Source: Brachypterus glaber
Lineage: Eukaryota; Arthropoda; Insecta; Coleoptera; Kateretidae
Direction of reading: 5' to 3'
Assembly (NCBI GenBank): GCA_958510825.1
Contig: OY294049.1
Location: 38,468,774 to 38,532,773 of the forward strand
DNA length: 64,000 nucleotides
In this document: positions 53,931 through 64,000 of the stretch, piece after piece
Layout: each line of letters begins with the position of its first letter
Position numbering within the stretch: the stretch's first letter is position 1
Notes under the pieces: model-generated
What the model was told of the DNA's origin: nothing
The model's database searches: none
Seen by the model: only the letters and a program-made list of their open reading frames with translations
Translations under genes and position numbers: made by a program

Positions 53931-54538
53931 GGGTGGACCTTATTTTTCTTATTGTTTTAAAATTTTCATTCTGGTGTATCTAGAACATCCTAAAAATATG
54001 AGGGTGCCAATTTTACTCCTAAAATCGTGAAATTATGCAAAAATCGTAAAAAATCGTTGAAAATGGACTGTACTTTTTGTATCAGTGAAAAATTTAAAAG
54101 CTTTGAAATCTTAATTTTTTCCTTTTGAGTTTACAAAATTATATGCCAAATTTCATAATGATCAAAAGATTCTATTAGGTGCCGAAAATCCGCCAAAGTT
54201 GCCCCTAAAACACAAATAAATAATTAAATAATACAAAATAATTAAAAAGAATGAGCGGTACAAGGATATATGTGTTTATTTACCTGATCATTTTGAAATT
54301 TGGCACATAACTTTTTACACTTAAAAGGAACAAATTATGATATCAAAGCTTTTTAATTTTCCACTGATACAAAAAGTACAGCCCATTTTCAAACAATTTT
54401 TCACAATTTTTGCGTAATTTCACCATTTTAGGGGTCCAATTTGAACCCTTAGAGAAGTTTGACCACCCTCATATTTTCAGGATGTTCCAGGTACACCAGA
54501 ATGAAAATTTTAAAACAATAAAAAAAAGAGGTCCACCC
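53931..54538. mobile_element. TA-type fold-back, GGGTGGACC ends
   Basis: Flanked by TA (53929-53930, 54539-54540), ends GGGTGGACCTTATTTTTCTT and its inverted partner. Arms pair for about 250 bp (TTTTCATTCTGGTGTA, TACTTTTTGTATCAGTG, TGCCAAATTTCATAATGATC). The centre has TTAAAAAGAATGAGCGGTAC, which recurs at 60837-60857 in otherwise different sequence. Confidence 0.92.
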
Positions 54539-54875
54539 TAATGCAATACTAAAATTTTCTTTGAAGATTTACAACTCTGTAATTTAGCCTAATTCATTTA
54601 AACCTGTGCTATAGTTATGACAAACCGAATTTTCCAATGTGCTTAAAAATATAGGGGGGATAATTAAATGATGAATGGGCAAGGGCAAGCCCGTATGGCA
54701 TTGAGTAGCCGTGATTTGCAAAACACTGAAAGTCAATCATTATTGTAACCCCTTTAATGCACTGATGGCAAAGTAACCTAATAAAAGTAACTCTTACTTT
54801 CCCCTGCAGTCCTGCATTAGTCAATATTATATTAAACAAGCCGTGAAGATATGTAATGCTACGTATTCCATTATA
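54539..54875. other. Spacer, no feature seen
   Basis: The minus frame 54615-54911 crosses into the next element and shows no domain. Confidence 0.35.
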
Positions 54876-55549
54876 CAGGGTAATCAGTAATTGCCATGCC
54901 AAAATTATCAAAAAAAGTTTCTATATAGGTTGGTCCGGAAATGAGCCCTAAGGGTGCTACGGCCCTTCGAAGATGACATATTGAATGTGGAACAAAAAAA
55001 AGCATCAATAAAATTTTAATGCTGCAGGGTAATTCTTCATTTAAAACTAAGCAAAAAAGTATTCTTCACCAAAACACCTAAATTTAATATTAAAGGAGTA
55101 ATGGCCTTTTAAAAAGTAACTTTTTTGGTGGCACAAAATGTTACTTCCTCTTAATTGCATTTTTTTTTTTTTTTGAAAACGGTTGCTCCTACAGTGTTAC
55201 ACTATATGACATTTTTTTTGTATCTTTATTTAAGGAATCCATAAATTTTACAAAAAATCCAAAAACAGTACACGTAAAAAAGTTTGGGGCAAAAATATGT
55301 TAAGCCTAATACATTTTGTCGTCTAGGGACGCCTGTGGATAAATTCAAAAAAATAAATTAACATCAACTTATTAATACTAGTATACATGCAAAATCTCGT
55401 CGCAGAGTTATTAATTATTAACCTTATTTTTATTACAATTTTAAAGGGGCGTAGCTCCCTTAGGGCTCATTTGCGGACCAACCTTTATAGAAACCTTTTT
55501 TTATAGAGTCACTTCTTAAATTTTGGCATGCCAGTTATTGATCACCCTG
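54876..55549. mobile_element. TA-type fold-back, CAGGGTGATCA family, copy 3
   Basis: Flanked by TA (54874-54875, 55550-55551); CAGGGTAATCAGTAATTGCC at the left, GCCAGTTATTGATCACCCTG at the right. The interior follows 27478-28206 closely. Confidence 0.88.
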
Positions 55550-55551
55550 TA

Positions 55552-56609
55552 TATTTATTATTCACAGTAAATGCACTTTCCCAAATACTTAAAAAAAAAT
55601 AAAAAAAAACTTTAAAACATTTTTTAAGATTTTTTTTTAATTTCCTTTTTGCAAAAAAAGATCTTGTTTTGAAAAACAAAAAAAAAATGAAAAAAAAAAA
55701 CATGTTCTCGAGTGCAAGAAAGAGCAATGTACACTATTTTTCCCACCGTTTCAACGAAATTTACCCCCTTGTGTACTAAAAATGTATTATTTTTTTTGAT
55801 GAATAAGATTTTAAATTTTGTCCCCCTTTGTCTCATTCTTGCTACTTTAAATTCTAAAAACATGTCGCTCTGTCAGTGTAATATATAGCAATAAATAATA
55901 TTTGAATTACTAAGAATAATAATAGAATCTCTTTCGGAGAGTGTAGGATCAAAATTAGAATAATCAAATAAATATTCTACCATATTCCACCATAAATAAT
56001 TTTAAGTATAGATAAATCCAAATCTGTCATAGTTGCAGGAGAGCACGTCCACGTTCTTAAACCATTCCTGCTATATCAGGACATTTATTCTTAGGAAAAA
56101 GTAGTTTTGATATGAACATATTTTTGTGTTGTTTTGTTCACGGTCCTTGTCTGCTTGCTCCCAAAAGTATGTCTTGCTACTATTTTTTCTTTTTCTCTTG
56201 CCAGGACCGTAACTTAAAATATATACACTTAAATATTTGGCTCAAAGGACCAAAAATATCTAAAAAACAGAAAAACTATAACACAATTACGCTATATCTC
56301 GGAACTTAATAGACCTACGACAAAAATGATTTAAAATGTTTTTATAGTAAATTTAACCTTGTTAAATTTTTTATCTTATGATAAATATAAAGCGAGTTTT
56401 CGCCAAAAAAATAAGATTTTGTTCCCTTTGCTTTCCTTGCCCTACTCTAAGGATAACCATATTTTACTTTACTTTGCTTAAACTGCAAAGTTTCTAAATC
56501 GTTTGGTGAAACATTGTTTTAAATCGGTCAATCCCTTCAAAAGTTATAAGGTATACACACAGACAGCAGTATATTTTAACAGTGTATTGTGACACATTTT
56601 TTTTTTCAG
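55552..56609. other. AT-rich stretch, no gene seen
   Basis: A/T homopolymer-rich at 55585-55700. Frames at 55542-55863 (-) are poly-Phe/Lys translations of it. Confidence 0.4.
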
Positions 56610-56756
56610 GATTCGGTCCTGCTATCAGGCAGCAGGAACGACGTCTATCCGTCGTCCAAATTCACTTACTTCATACACAGATATGCTTTTAGCAGAGCAG
56701 AGACTTTATTCGAAAGGGGGAGATGCCCTTCAAGCATTTCTCTACCTATAAATACA
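56610..56756 (+). other. Exon-like segment, in phase
   Basis: Preceded by a strong acceptor (a T-run then CAG/GATTC) and followed by ACA/GTATGT, a usable donor. The 147 bp keep one frame open (49 codons, phase 0) reading DSVLLSGSRNDVYPSSKFTY, FIHRYAFSRAETLFERGRCP. Composition is balanced. No domain recognised and no neighbouring exon identified, so it could be a single internal exon of an unseen gene or chance. Confidence 0.3.
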
Positions 56757-56867
56757 GTATGTGTGTCAGTGCACTCATTGTCGGCATATTTATTACCAAC
56801 CCTCGACGTAGAATCACATACTTATATGTCCTGTTATTATACTCTTCGTTTTTCTAGAATAGTTTTT

Positions 56868-56940
56868 TGTATCATCATCATCATCATCGTCGTCATCATC
56901 ATCATCATCATTATAGTCATCGTCATCATCACCCTCAAGT
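56868..56940 (+). repeat. (ATC)n/(GTC)n microsatellite
   Basis: About 20 trinucleotides of ATC with some GTC and ATT. It produces the poly-Ile tail of the overlapping open frame. Confidence 0.9.
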
Positions 56941-57054
56941 TATCAGTCCCACCCTATCCCTAGCCAGTTTTTCACTTATCTAAAATTTTTTCACCCTACA
57001 TACTTTGTAATTTATGAGTAGTATTTCATTCTAGGTCCTCTTATCTTTCTTCTA

Positions 57055-57702
57055 CACGGAAAGAAATTAGTGGGCTCTGCGCTATACATTATAAGATATT
57101 TGATAACAGTGGCAGATTATAGTGATTTAAGCTATAGATTATAAGGGACACAATAACTAATAATGTTAAAAATAAATTGGAAACGATTATATATATTACA
57201 GACACGATTATATTTATTACAGGCACTATTATAAATTTACAGAAATTTTATTATATTATAAAAATTATTAGCACGGACAATAATTAAATCTATTTAAGCT
57301 ATAAATGCCATACTATTTGTTATATTTTATTATTCACTAAACAATTAAAGTATTTCATATAAATTTTTACAATTATGGCAGTCAGTGTAAAAATTTATAT
57401 AAAATACTTTAATTGTTTAGTGAATAATAAAATATAACAAATAGTATGGCATTTATAGCTTAAATAGATTTAATTATTGTCCGTGCTAATAATTTTTATA
57501 ATATAATAAAATTTCTGTAAATTTATAATAGTGCCTGTAATAAATATAATCGTGTCTGTAATATATATAATCGTTTCCAATTTATTTTTAACATTATTAG
57601 TTATTGTGTCCCTTATAATCTATAGCTTAAATCACTATAATTTGCCACTGTTACCAAATATCTTATAATGTATAGCGCAGAGCCCACTAATTTCTTTCCG
57701 TG
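57055..57702. mobile_element. 648-bp palindrome made of two inverted MITE copies
   Basis: Arms 57055-57370 and 57387-57702 (316 bp each) are mirror images with a 16-bp loop. TA flanks each outer end. Each arm matches the right part of the element at 37547-37967. Directly after the right arm, 57703-57734 carries the original left-end sequence (TAGCGCTTCTAGCTATAATT ... CCGTG) followed by TA. A head-to-head duplication of one MITE has therefore created a large perfect-looking snap-back. Confidence 0.93.
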
Positions 57703-58301
57703 TAGCGCTTCTAGCTATAATTTTTTTTTCCGTGTAAGTAGCAACTCGATGTCAAAAGTATCTTTATGTAAATCTTAGTTTGTGACCCACCATTTGATCC
57801 CTTTGTATAAGATTCGCTTTTCCCCAATTCTCTCCACTGTTTGTAACTCTGTCTGACCATTTCATTTTTAACATTCCCCTATAGCACCACATTTTAAAGG
57901 ACTGTTTCATGGGCTCATACATAATGCAGGAAAAAAGTGTACAAGGCATCGAGGGGAATAGTATATTACGCACCGAATACGCGAACCTAGTTCTTAGTGC
58001 ACGAGAGCACTCGTTGTCCACTGAAATGGTTTGCGTCGAGGTGCGTATATTATTTTTCCTACGACCTTTCACCTAAACATCCAAAAAACGCAAAAATTAT
58101 CTTAAAATTTATTTTGTCAGTTTAAGGTTATGTATTTGGCGTTTACTTATTTTCTGACAGCAGATATGTAAAATCAGTTGACTGTCACTTCCCACCCGTT
58201 GTCATAGGCAACGGGTGGGAAATAGGCACTAACTACTAGGACTACGTCATAGGAAAACTAATTTCCACTCTATAGTCCAGGCAATGGGTAGATTCTGACT
58301 T

Positions 58302-58660
58302 GCAAAAGGTCAAGAAGGGGTTCTAAATTGGTAGATTTGTACAGTTTGGTGTCATTAATATTTCGAGTTATTGACCTTGAGTGACCGCCGCTCGCGGCGC
58401 CATATTGGAAAAATGGCATCAAAAACCAGTTTTTCAAGCATATCTTCTCTCCAGCGCCACCTAGGTTAGTTATTACAAATGTTAAAGAGCATAATAGCTA
58501 TTTTTAACCTAGAGAATATATTCTGGAAAAACTGGTTTTCATTTAATTTTTTCAATATGGCGGCGCGAGCAGCGGTCGCTGAAGGTCGAAAACTCGGAAT
58601 ATTAATGAGGACGCCAAACTGTACAAATCTACTAAATTAGAATTCTCCTGTACCTTTTGC
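58302..58660. repeat. Nested fold-back with GGCGCCATATTGG arms
   Basis: TTGCAAAAGG / CCTTTTGC outermost; GTAGATTTGTACAGTTTGG and CCAAACTGTACAAATCTAC; CGGCGCCATATTGG and CAATATGGCGGCGCG, around a centre near 58480. CAATATGGCGGC resembles the YY1/Pho-type site AANATGGCGGC, present once per arm. Confidence 0.85.
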
Positions 58661-59521
58661 CGCGAAAGCCCCCTTTTATGACTTTAGTGCCGGCCTACTA
58701 GTTATGTAATATATTTTTTGCAAAATACTACACCGTATTCTATAAAACGCGAAGCATTACGTATCTTCACGGCTTATTATTATAACTTACTGGTATTATT
58801 ATTATGAGTTTTCCCTTGGTTCGGGGATTTTACGATTCTCGTACAAGAAAAGGGGTACTCATAAAGGAGAAACACAATACTTGTACTCCCACAATTGTGG
58901 GAGGATTTAGAGAAGTAACTGTGCAAATAAAACTAGTGTAACCTAGTGTCCCTAACGTAGAGTAATGTTATATACTACTCGGGACATAACACCTTTAAGA
59001 AGTAATACAGTGCTTAATGCTGGTAACCAATTTTTAGAAGTCAAATATAACTTTTAAAAATTGATCGAGTGCGATTGCGAGACACACCGAAGGTTCAGGC
59101 TCTGATTTCCAAGAGTTTTAAAAAATGCGTAGGACATTTTTGGTAGAAAATTGTTTGAGCTTTCTGTTGGTTTATTTTTTTCATAAGAATAATAATTTTA
59201 AGCAAATGATCAACAAAATAATGGTTTTTGTCCTTTATCTCTGATGCACAAAACTTCAGGTTTTATGTTTTCCTTAAAACTTTTTAAAAATTTATATTTT
59301 TAGAATTTGATCTCTCATAGTTTTTGAAAAAACGAAACTTTTTTAAAACATTTATTTTAGATGTACATTTTTAATTGGGTTGTCAATTACAGATTCAGAA
59401 TCTGAATTTCAGATAAAGAAGTTACATAGCTCCTAAGACAGACAGGGAGACAGACGGGCGGACCGACAACCGATCAATTCTATATTTTTCGTTTTCGAGG
59501 TACACAACCCTAAAAATTAAC

Positions 59522-59826
59522 TTTACGCGGTAGTGTTACCTTTAAATATACGCAGTGGCTATAAATACGTCCTACGTGTATTTATCTATATTTTTATATG
59601 GACATTTTCTGTATAAAAAATCTTTATTAAGTCACGCCAGAGTGGGATTCTGTCGATGATTAGTGTTTATACACGTCGGACGTAACTTATAGAATGTACA
59701 CGTCGCACAATGGGAATTTTCAAGGTATGGACTTTTTCAAAATTGACCGTCTTCTGGAATTTTAAAATAAAAAGTTCTGAAAATTCCCACTGTGCGTCGG
59801 ACGTATACATAGTACCACCGCGTTAA
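59522..59826. repeat. Nested TIR element, ACGCGGT ends
   Basis: TTTACGCGGTAGTGTTACC at 59523 and GTACCACCGCGTTAAA at 59812 are inverted. Inside, CACGTCGGACGTA and GTGCGTCGGACGTATAC with AATGGGAATTTTC / GAAAATTCCCAC form a second hairpin. Confidence 0.6.
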
Positions 59827-60505
59827 ATATAATTACTGTTTCAATTTCTAATTATGATTACAAAATGGAATAATCAATAATTGACTTCGGTATCAGCCCA
59901 TGTCCAGATCAGATGGGTCGAGATAAGAGTCCAGCAGATGGGCGCAGTGGATATTTCTAGATCGCGTGACTAAAAAGCCCCTCTTCACTAGGGGATGACC
60001 ACCACGTGGTAGTTTAATACTTGGAATGTTACAAAACGTCAGGTTTTATGTTTCGCATTAATTTTGACTTACTGGCGTTAAATTGTATGAAGAAGGTTTA
60101 TGATTCTAGTGGTTATTGTATTTTACACGCATGTTAATTCTTTGAACTAAAGATACTGGAGAAAAACAGTCTCACTTCATGTGCGATTATTGAAAACTCA
60201 GTTTTTATTGACGAAGATATCGTCCCTTTCCCATCCGTTGCCTATGACAATGGATGGGAAGTGACGATCGGATGATTTTAAATATCTGATGTCAGAAAAT
60301 TAGTAAAAGTGAAACACATAACCTCAAATTGACAAACTAATTTTAAGATAATTTTTGCGCTTTTTTTATGTTTAGGTGTTAGGTCGTAGCAAAAATAGTA
60401 TACGCACCTCGACGCAAACCATTTCAGTGCACATCGAGTGCTTTTTGAACTCGGCTGCGCCTCGTAAAAAAACTAGTTTCGCGTACTCGGTGCGTAATAT
60501 ACTAT

Positions 60506-60550
60506 TACTTATTAACATGTTCCGAATTTGAAGATGATATCTCAAGTCGT
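60506..60550 (-). repeat. Relic of a CAGTGCGGTCC-like end
   Basis: GATATCTCAAGTCGTTTAAA followed by GTGGATCGCACTGTA resembles the right end of the 28-30-kb family. No partner end. Confidence 0.4.
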
Positions 60551-60829
60551 TTAAAAGTGGATCGCACTGTAGAAGCGCTAAAGATGAAAACAGCAAATAA
60601 CGATTAAAAAAATTATAGTCCAAAGTTTGTCCCACAATTGTTAAATTACTAAGCGATAGTCCCTTGTAACCTCGTAAAGCTCGAAAAGCTCATAAAAAAT
60701 TAAAGCCGCGTCCTAATTTTGCAAAAGCTCAGGTGTTGGTGTAATGTAAGTAATTAGAGTTATGGTTTACTAGATGTCGGCACTTGCTAATGCACTTTTT
60801 AGTCTTGCCCATTTAACGCTAATTTGTTT

Positions 60830-60892
60830 AAATAATTAAAAAGAATGAGCGGTACAAGGGTAGGTATATTTGTTTATTTACCAGATAACAAA
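60830..60892 (+). repeat. Short sequence shared with the centre of 53931-54538
   Basis: TTAAAAAGAATGAGCGGTAC, then TTGTTTATTTACC. The surroundings differ, so it is a small mobile or captured segment. Confidence 0.55.
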
Positions 60893-61167
60893 CTGAGGTG
60901 TCAAAAAACCCGACTATAAAAAAAATCACGTGCCATCTAGTGCCTTAATTTTTCTTAAAAATAAGTGTTAAGAATTCGAATGAAATAAAAAATACTTTAT
61001 GAGAAAGCACAACAAAAAGTAAGTTACAACAGTTCTAATCAAATACAACTATGAACATCTTTCCTTATTTTCTTAAAATTAATAACAATTTTTATTAATA
61101 TTATTAAATTTTCTTATTTGTTTTTGTAAAGCGTTGCTTTAGTTTTTTGTAAATTTTTTGTCTTGTT
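60893..61167. other. AT-rich stretch, no feature seen
   Basis: No exon or repeat recognised. Confidence 0.4.
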
Positions 61168-61455
61168 GCGCTTGACCTTGCGAACGGTAGCATTCATTCC
61201 GACATCAGTATAGGTCAGCCAAGACCAAAGCCAGTCAGTAATTAGCATTCAATCGACCCACTTACGGTGCATTTCCGCGTTTATTGTACTCACAATCAAA
61301 GCTATGAATTTCCTATGAATATATAGTCAAACTGCTCACCACAATTGCCATCGCGCGCACTAGGATAAAGGTGTATCTACAGCATCCCAGGGAAGAAATA
61401 CTAGATCTAGTCAGAAGAGCTTCAAAGGAATTATTTAGCGCTGGTCCTTAATCAC
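61168..61455 (-). mobile_element. LTR-like dispersed repeat, copy 2
   Basis: Reverse-complement match to 11612-11915, with GCGCTTGACCTTGCGAACGG corresponding to CCGTTCGCAAGGTTAAGCGC of copy 1. Confidence 0.5.
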
Positions 61456-62480
61456 AGTTCAATTTTTTTCGAATTTAACCCTCAGTTTTTTACAGATAGT
61501 TCTTAACTGTTTAAACCAGAGACAATGCAAAAGTAGTACGACGCGATCTGGTCACGTATTTTTTAATTAATTATTTATTTATTGATTTAATTTAATTTGA
61601 TTTAAGGATATTAGTAGATGGCACTATCTAATTTCTAATTAAAAACTAACCTTAATTTTAGTTAGTTTAGTGCTAATGATTGAATACTACCTTAATATGA
61701 GTCACCCAATTGCCAAAATTTTTTACGACTGCTATATATTTGGTAATGATTAATTTTAAGTATCTAATCAATTTAAAAACAGTATCTACGTACCAAAATC
61801 CTTGTTTCGTAAGTATATGGATTCAGGGGTTTTAAAGTAAACCCGGTCGTATAGAAAGTTCCGAAACTAACTTTTATTGTTCACAGACTATTGATTTTTA
61901 ATCAATTACTTTCAGAAAATAAACTAAATGAGACACACAATGTAAAAATGAACAGTTGTGATTATAGTCTAATGATCTAGAAGTAACAGCTTGATGACAC
62001 TGATTTATCAATCAATACATCCATAAAAATAAAGGTTTTGGTGTACGTGTTGATTTTATGATTTGTACTTATTAAAAGTTATTTTAAAAGAAAATCTATC
62101 GTATTTTTTAAGAAAAAAACGTTCATAGGTAAAATAAAAACATTAACATTAAAATTCATACAATAAAAGGCTTTGAGATATACTCAGACTTTAGCAACAG
62201 CAGCATTTTTAGTTTAGCACACATCTTTGTAGTAGAATATTCCATTTGGGAAATTAGGACAATCTTGAAAGTTTTGGAAGTGAAACCAGTGGGTCGAGGG
62301 TAATGAGATAATTAAATAAGGATTTATCCTTATAAGTGAATGGAGAATCTAAGTGGGTAAAACTACGCTGTGGAACGGACATCTAAGTGTGCTGTAACTT
62401 TGGAGATACTGCTTTTATTGAATCTGATGACATATTGGGAGATTCACAACTATTCGGATTGACGTCATCATAAAATACTA
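61456..62480. other. AT-rich stretch, no gene seen
   Basis: No exon or repeat recognised. Confidence 0.4.
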
Positions 62481-63310
62481 CGCTGAGATAAATTTTTATA
62501 TCCACTTGCATGGGTAATTTACTTGCACCTGCTCTGATGTGAATTTACATTCGAAGCGTTAATATAAATGCGGAATGTATTATATTTTTACATCCAGTGT
62601 GTAAAGTTTACACCAACGCGTAAATATACTTTTTACCTAAAACTCAATTTATTAAAAAAAAAATAGAATAACCATTTTGTTATTTTTCTATTTATGAATA
62701 GTGTTTTATGAAAACTACGCAACAGAAAAATAAAACGTATATTCGTAATCAGCGCTACAAAAAGTACCAATCTAAAATAGAAACAGAAAACATACACAAG
62801 TCTTAACAACTCAAAATTTGCAGGCCAGTGTTACCGCCTAAATAAGTAAAATATTATAAAATGTATGTTTTAAGGATATTGTATTAATCACACTTTTTAA
62901 ATATTTACTTTTAATCAACACTTACCAATTATTTCTTTGAAAAATCTAGCACACACAAAATTATACGTACGCTCTTACAAACGTAAACAATTATAATGGT
63001 CGACAGCCACCAGACTCGATGAAGCAGGAATTCTGGCTTCTCGAGTCACGTACATCAGAAGTACATCAGAAGTGTGATTTTCACACTTCGGGTGTATTGT
63101 TGCTAAAGGTATGTTTATAAAAATACAGTTTCTTGAGCTCCGAGTGTATTGTTGCAGAAGGTATGGATGTAAAAATACACACTCTAGGTCAAAATCACCT
63201 CACCTGTGTAGTGTCACATCAATTTTGATGTACATTTATATAAAGGTGTAAAATTTACACATTTATAGAGTGTATTTTTTTACACCTTTTCAATGTAATT
63301 TCTTTCAGTT
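62481..63310 (+). mobile_element. TA-type MITE, CACTGAGATAAATTT family, copy 2
   Basis: Starts CGCTGAGATAAATTTTT after TA and ends TTTCTTTCAGTTT. Same orientation as 26087-26952, lacking about 45 bp after the CGCGTAAATATACTT segment and another short piece after CTCGAGTCACGT. The right TA is mutated. Confidence 0.85.
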
Positions 63311-64000
63311 TGCCCATAACCTAAGGGGACGTCCATAAAATATTTCACGCTGCCTAATTTGTATTTTAAAAATGCAACACTGTAAAAAGTAAACTAAATA
63401 TTGTATTGTATTGTATAGGATAATAACTTCCGATTTCTGAACTGAAAATTCAGTTACATATTTTAGGCAAAGGGAAAAATCTTAAGATTAAGATTTTCCA
63501 AGACCTCTCTGTTTCCCTTGTAAGATTGTTGACAACTCCACCCCCCTAAAAATATAATGTAACGTAAAAAAATGGTTGTATCTGTATATCACTATTAATA
63601 GTGTATGATAAATATTCTATAGTCTACAAATTGTAAATAAAATTTCAAATTGATTAACTGTCCATTGATCATTGACCATTTTGATTAATTACTAATATTA
63701 CTTTAGTAATTGCTATATAAATAATAAATATGTAATAGAAACATACTAGTTATTAGTACAATGTTTTTTACATAAAAAAATTGACTGATGGATTTTGCTC
63801 TTTTTTTTTCTGGATACCCTCATAAGTTTGCTCCGTAATTTTACATAGGGGGTGGGACCTCTTTAAGGTCCTTAAAAGGACCAACAACTTTTTATCCTCA
63901 TATTGTTTAGACAAAAAAATTTAACCTTAATTATAAAAACTTAGTTTATACCAATGAAAAAGTTAAAAATCGGCTTACATGTTTCTGTTTGCGTCCCACT
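63311..64000. other. AT-rich end of window
   Basis: GTATAGGATAATAACTTCCG at 63413 is shared with 30538. No gene recognised. Confidence 0.4.

Larger units (their letters stand above)
57958..60505. mobile_element. 2.55-kb element with long inverted ends
   Basis: Left end ATAGTATATTACGCACCGA, right end the complement of TCGGTGCGTAATATACTAT. The ends pair for about 280 bp, through GAGGTGCGTATA, CGCAAAAATTATCTTAAAAT and the TTCCCACCCGTTG hairpins near 58193 and 60228. TA may be the duplication (57959-57960 / 60504-60505 region). The interior holds two other fold-backs (58302-58660, 59522-59826) but no transposase. Confidence 0.8.

Noticed and set aside
56589..56963. 124-codon ORF with poly-Ile/Val tail
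   Set aside because: The tail is the ATC microsatellite. Only the first part is kept, as a weak exon candidate.

Overview
The window looks like AT-rich, gene-poor DNA from an animal nuclear genome, most likely an insect. The evidence is a fragment of metazoan 28S rDNA, remnants of jockey-like non-LTR reverse transcriptases, an exon coding for a pipsqueak-type helix-turn-helix, primer-binding sites complementary to tRNA-Lys, and many non-autonomous hAT-like (8-bp target duplication) and Tc1/mariner-like (TA target duplication) elements. I see no bacterial-style operons, CRISPR arrays or tRNA genes. I cannot place the organism below insect/arthropod from sequence alone.

Coding content is very sparse. 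The best exon candidates are: (1) a first coding exon on the minus strand (17833-17962) with a strong splice donor and a GC-rich promoter-like region upstream to about 18290; (2) an intronless or terminal-exon ORF for a small four-helix membrane protein (49925-50233), directly beside a 10-bp-phased minisatellite; (3) a pipsqueak-domain exon (53285-53440). Weaker candidates are an acidic N-terminus at 8810-8926, a SOCS-box-like C-terminus at 38451-38597 (minus), an exon-like segment at 56610-56756, and a conserved exon-like block carried by inverted repeat copies at 39.75 and 44.9 kb. Three decayed jockey-like reverse transcriptase fragments lie at 6.27, 18.6 and 36.3 kb.

The rest is mostly a mosaic of mobile elements and fold-backs. 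0-5.7 kb: two hAT-type MITEs, an LTR/PBS relic and a 940-bp TA-type fold-back element with another repeat nested in it. 6-11.5 kb: a jockey 3' end, a CpG-apex hairpin and a 1.35-kb element with minisatellites inside both ends. 11.5-19 kb: LTR-like relics and a degenerate array with three PBS motifs, then the minus-strand promoter/exon. 19.6-26 kb: hAT elements with exact 8-bp duplications, and a 511-bp snap-back palindrome. 26-30.3 kb: TA-type fold-backs, two of one family in close tandem. 31.8-34.5 kb: a roughly 100-bp tandem repeat and a 248-bp 28S rDNA insertion flanked by a 12-bp duplication. 36-45 kb: a jockey fragment, a MITE, hairpins, and a 4-kb spaced pair of inverted repeats enclosing a threefold tandem LTR-PBS repeat. 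46-52 kb: an element built around GTTAAC repeats, the membrane-protein ORF and several fold-backs. 53-64 kb: the pipsqueak exon, more TA-type elements, a 648-bp palindrome made from a MITE also present at 37.5 kb, and a 2.55-kb element with long inverted ends.

The recurring theme is inverted-repeat DNA at every scale, from 60-bp hairpins with CpG-rich tips to kilobase elements. Many hairpins share the flank AATATACTA and may form one undescribed superfamily. Calls rest on reading the sequence by eye. Boundaries without a stated target duplication are approximate to about 10-30 bp.
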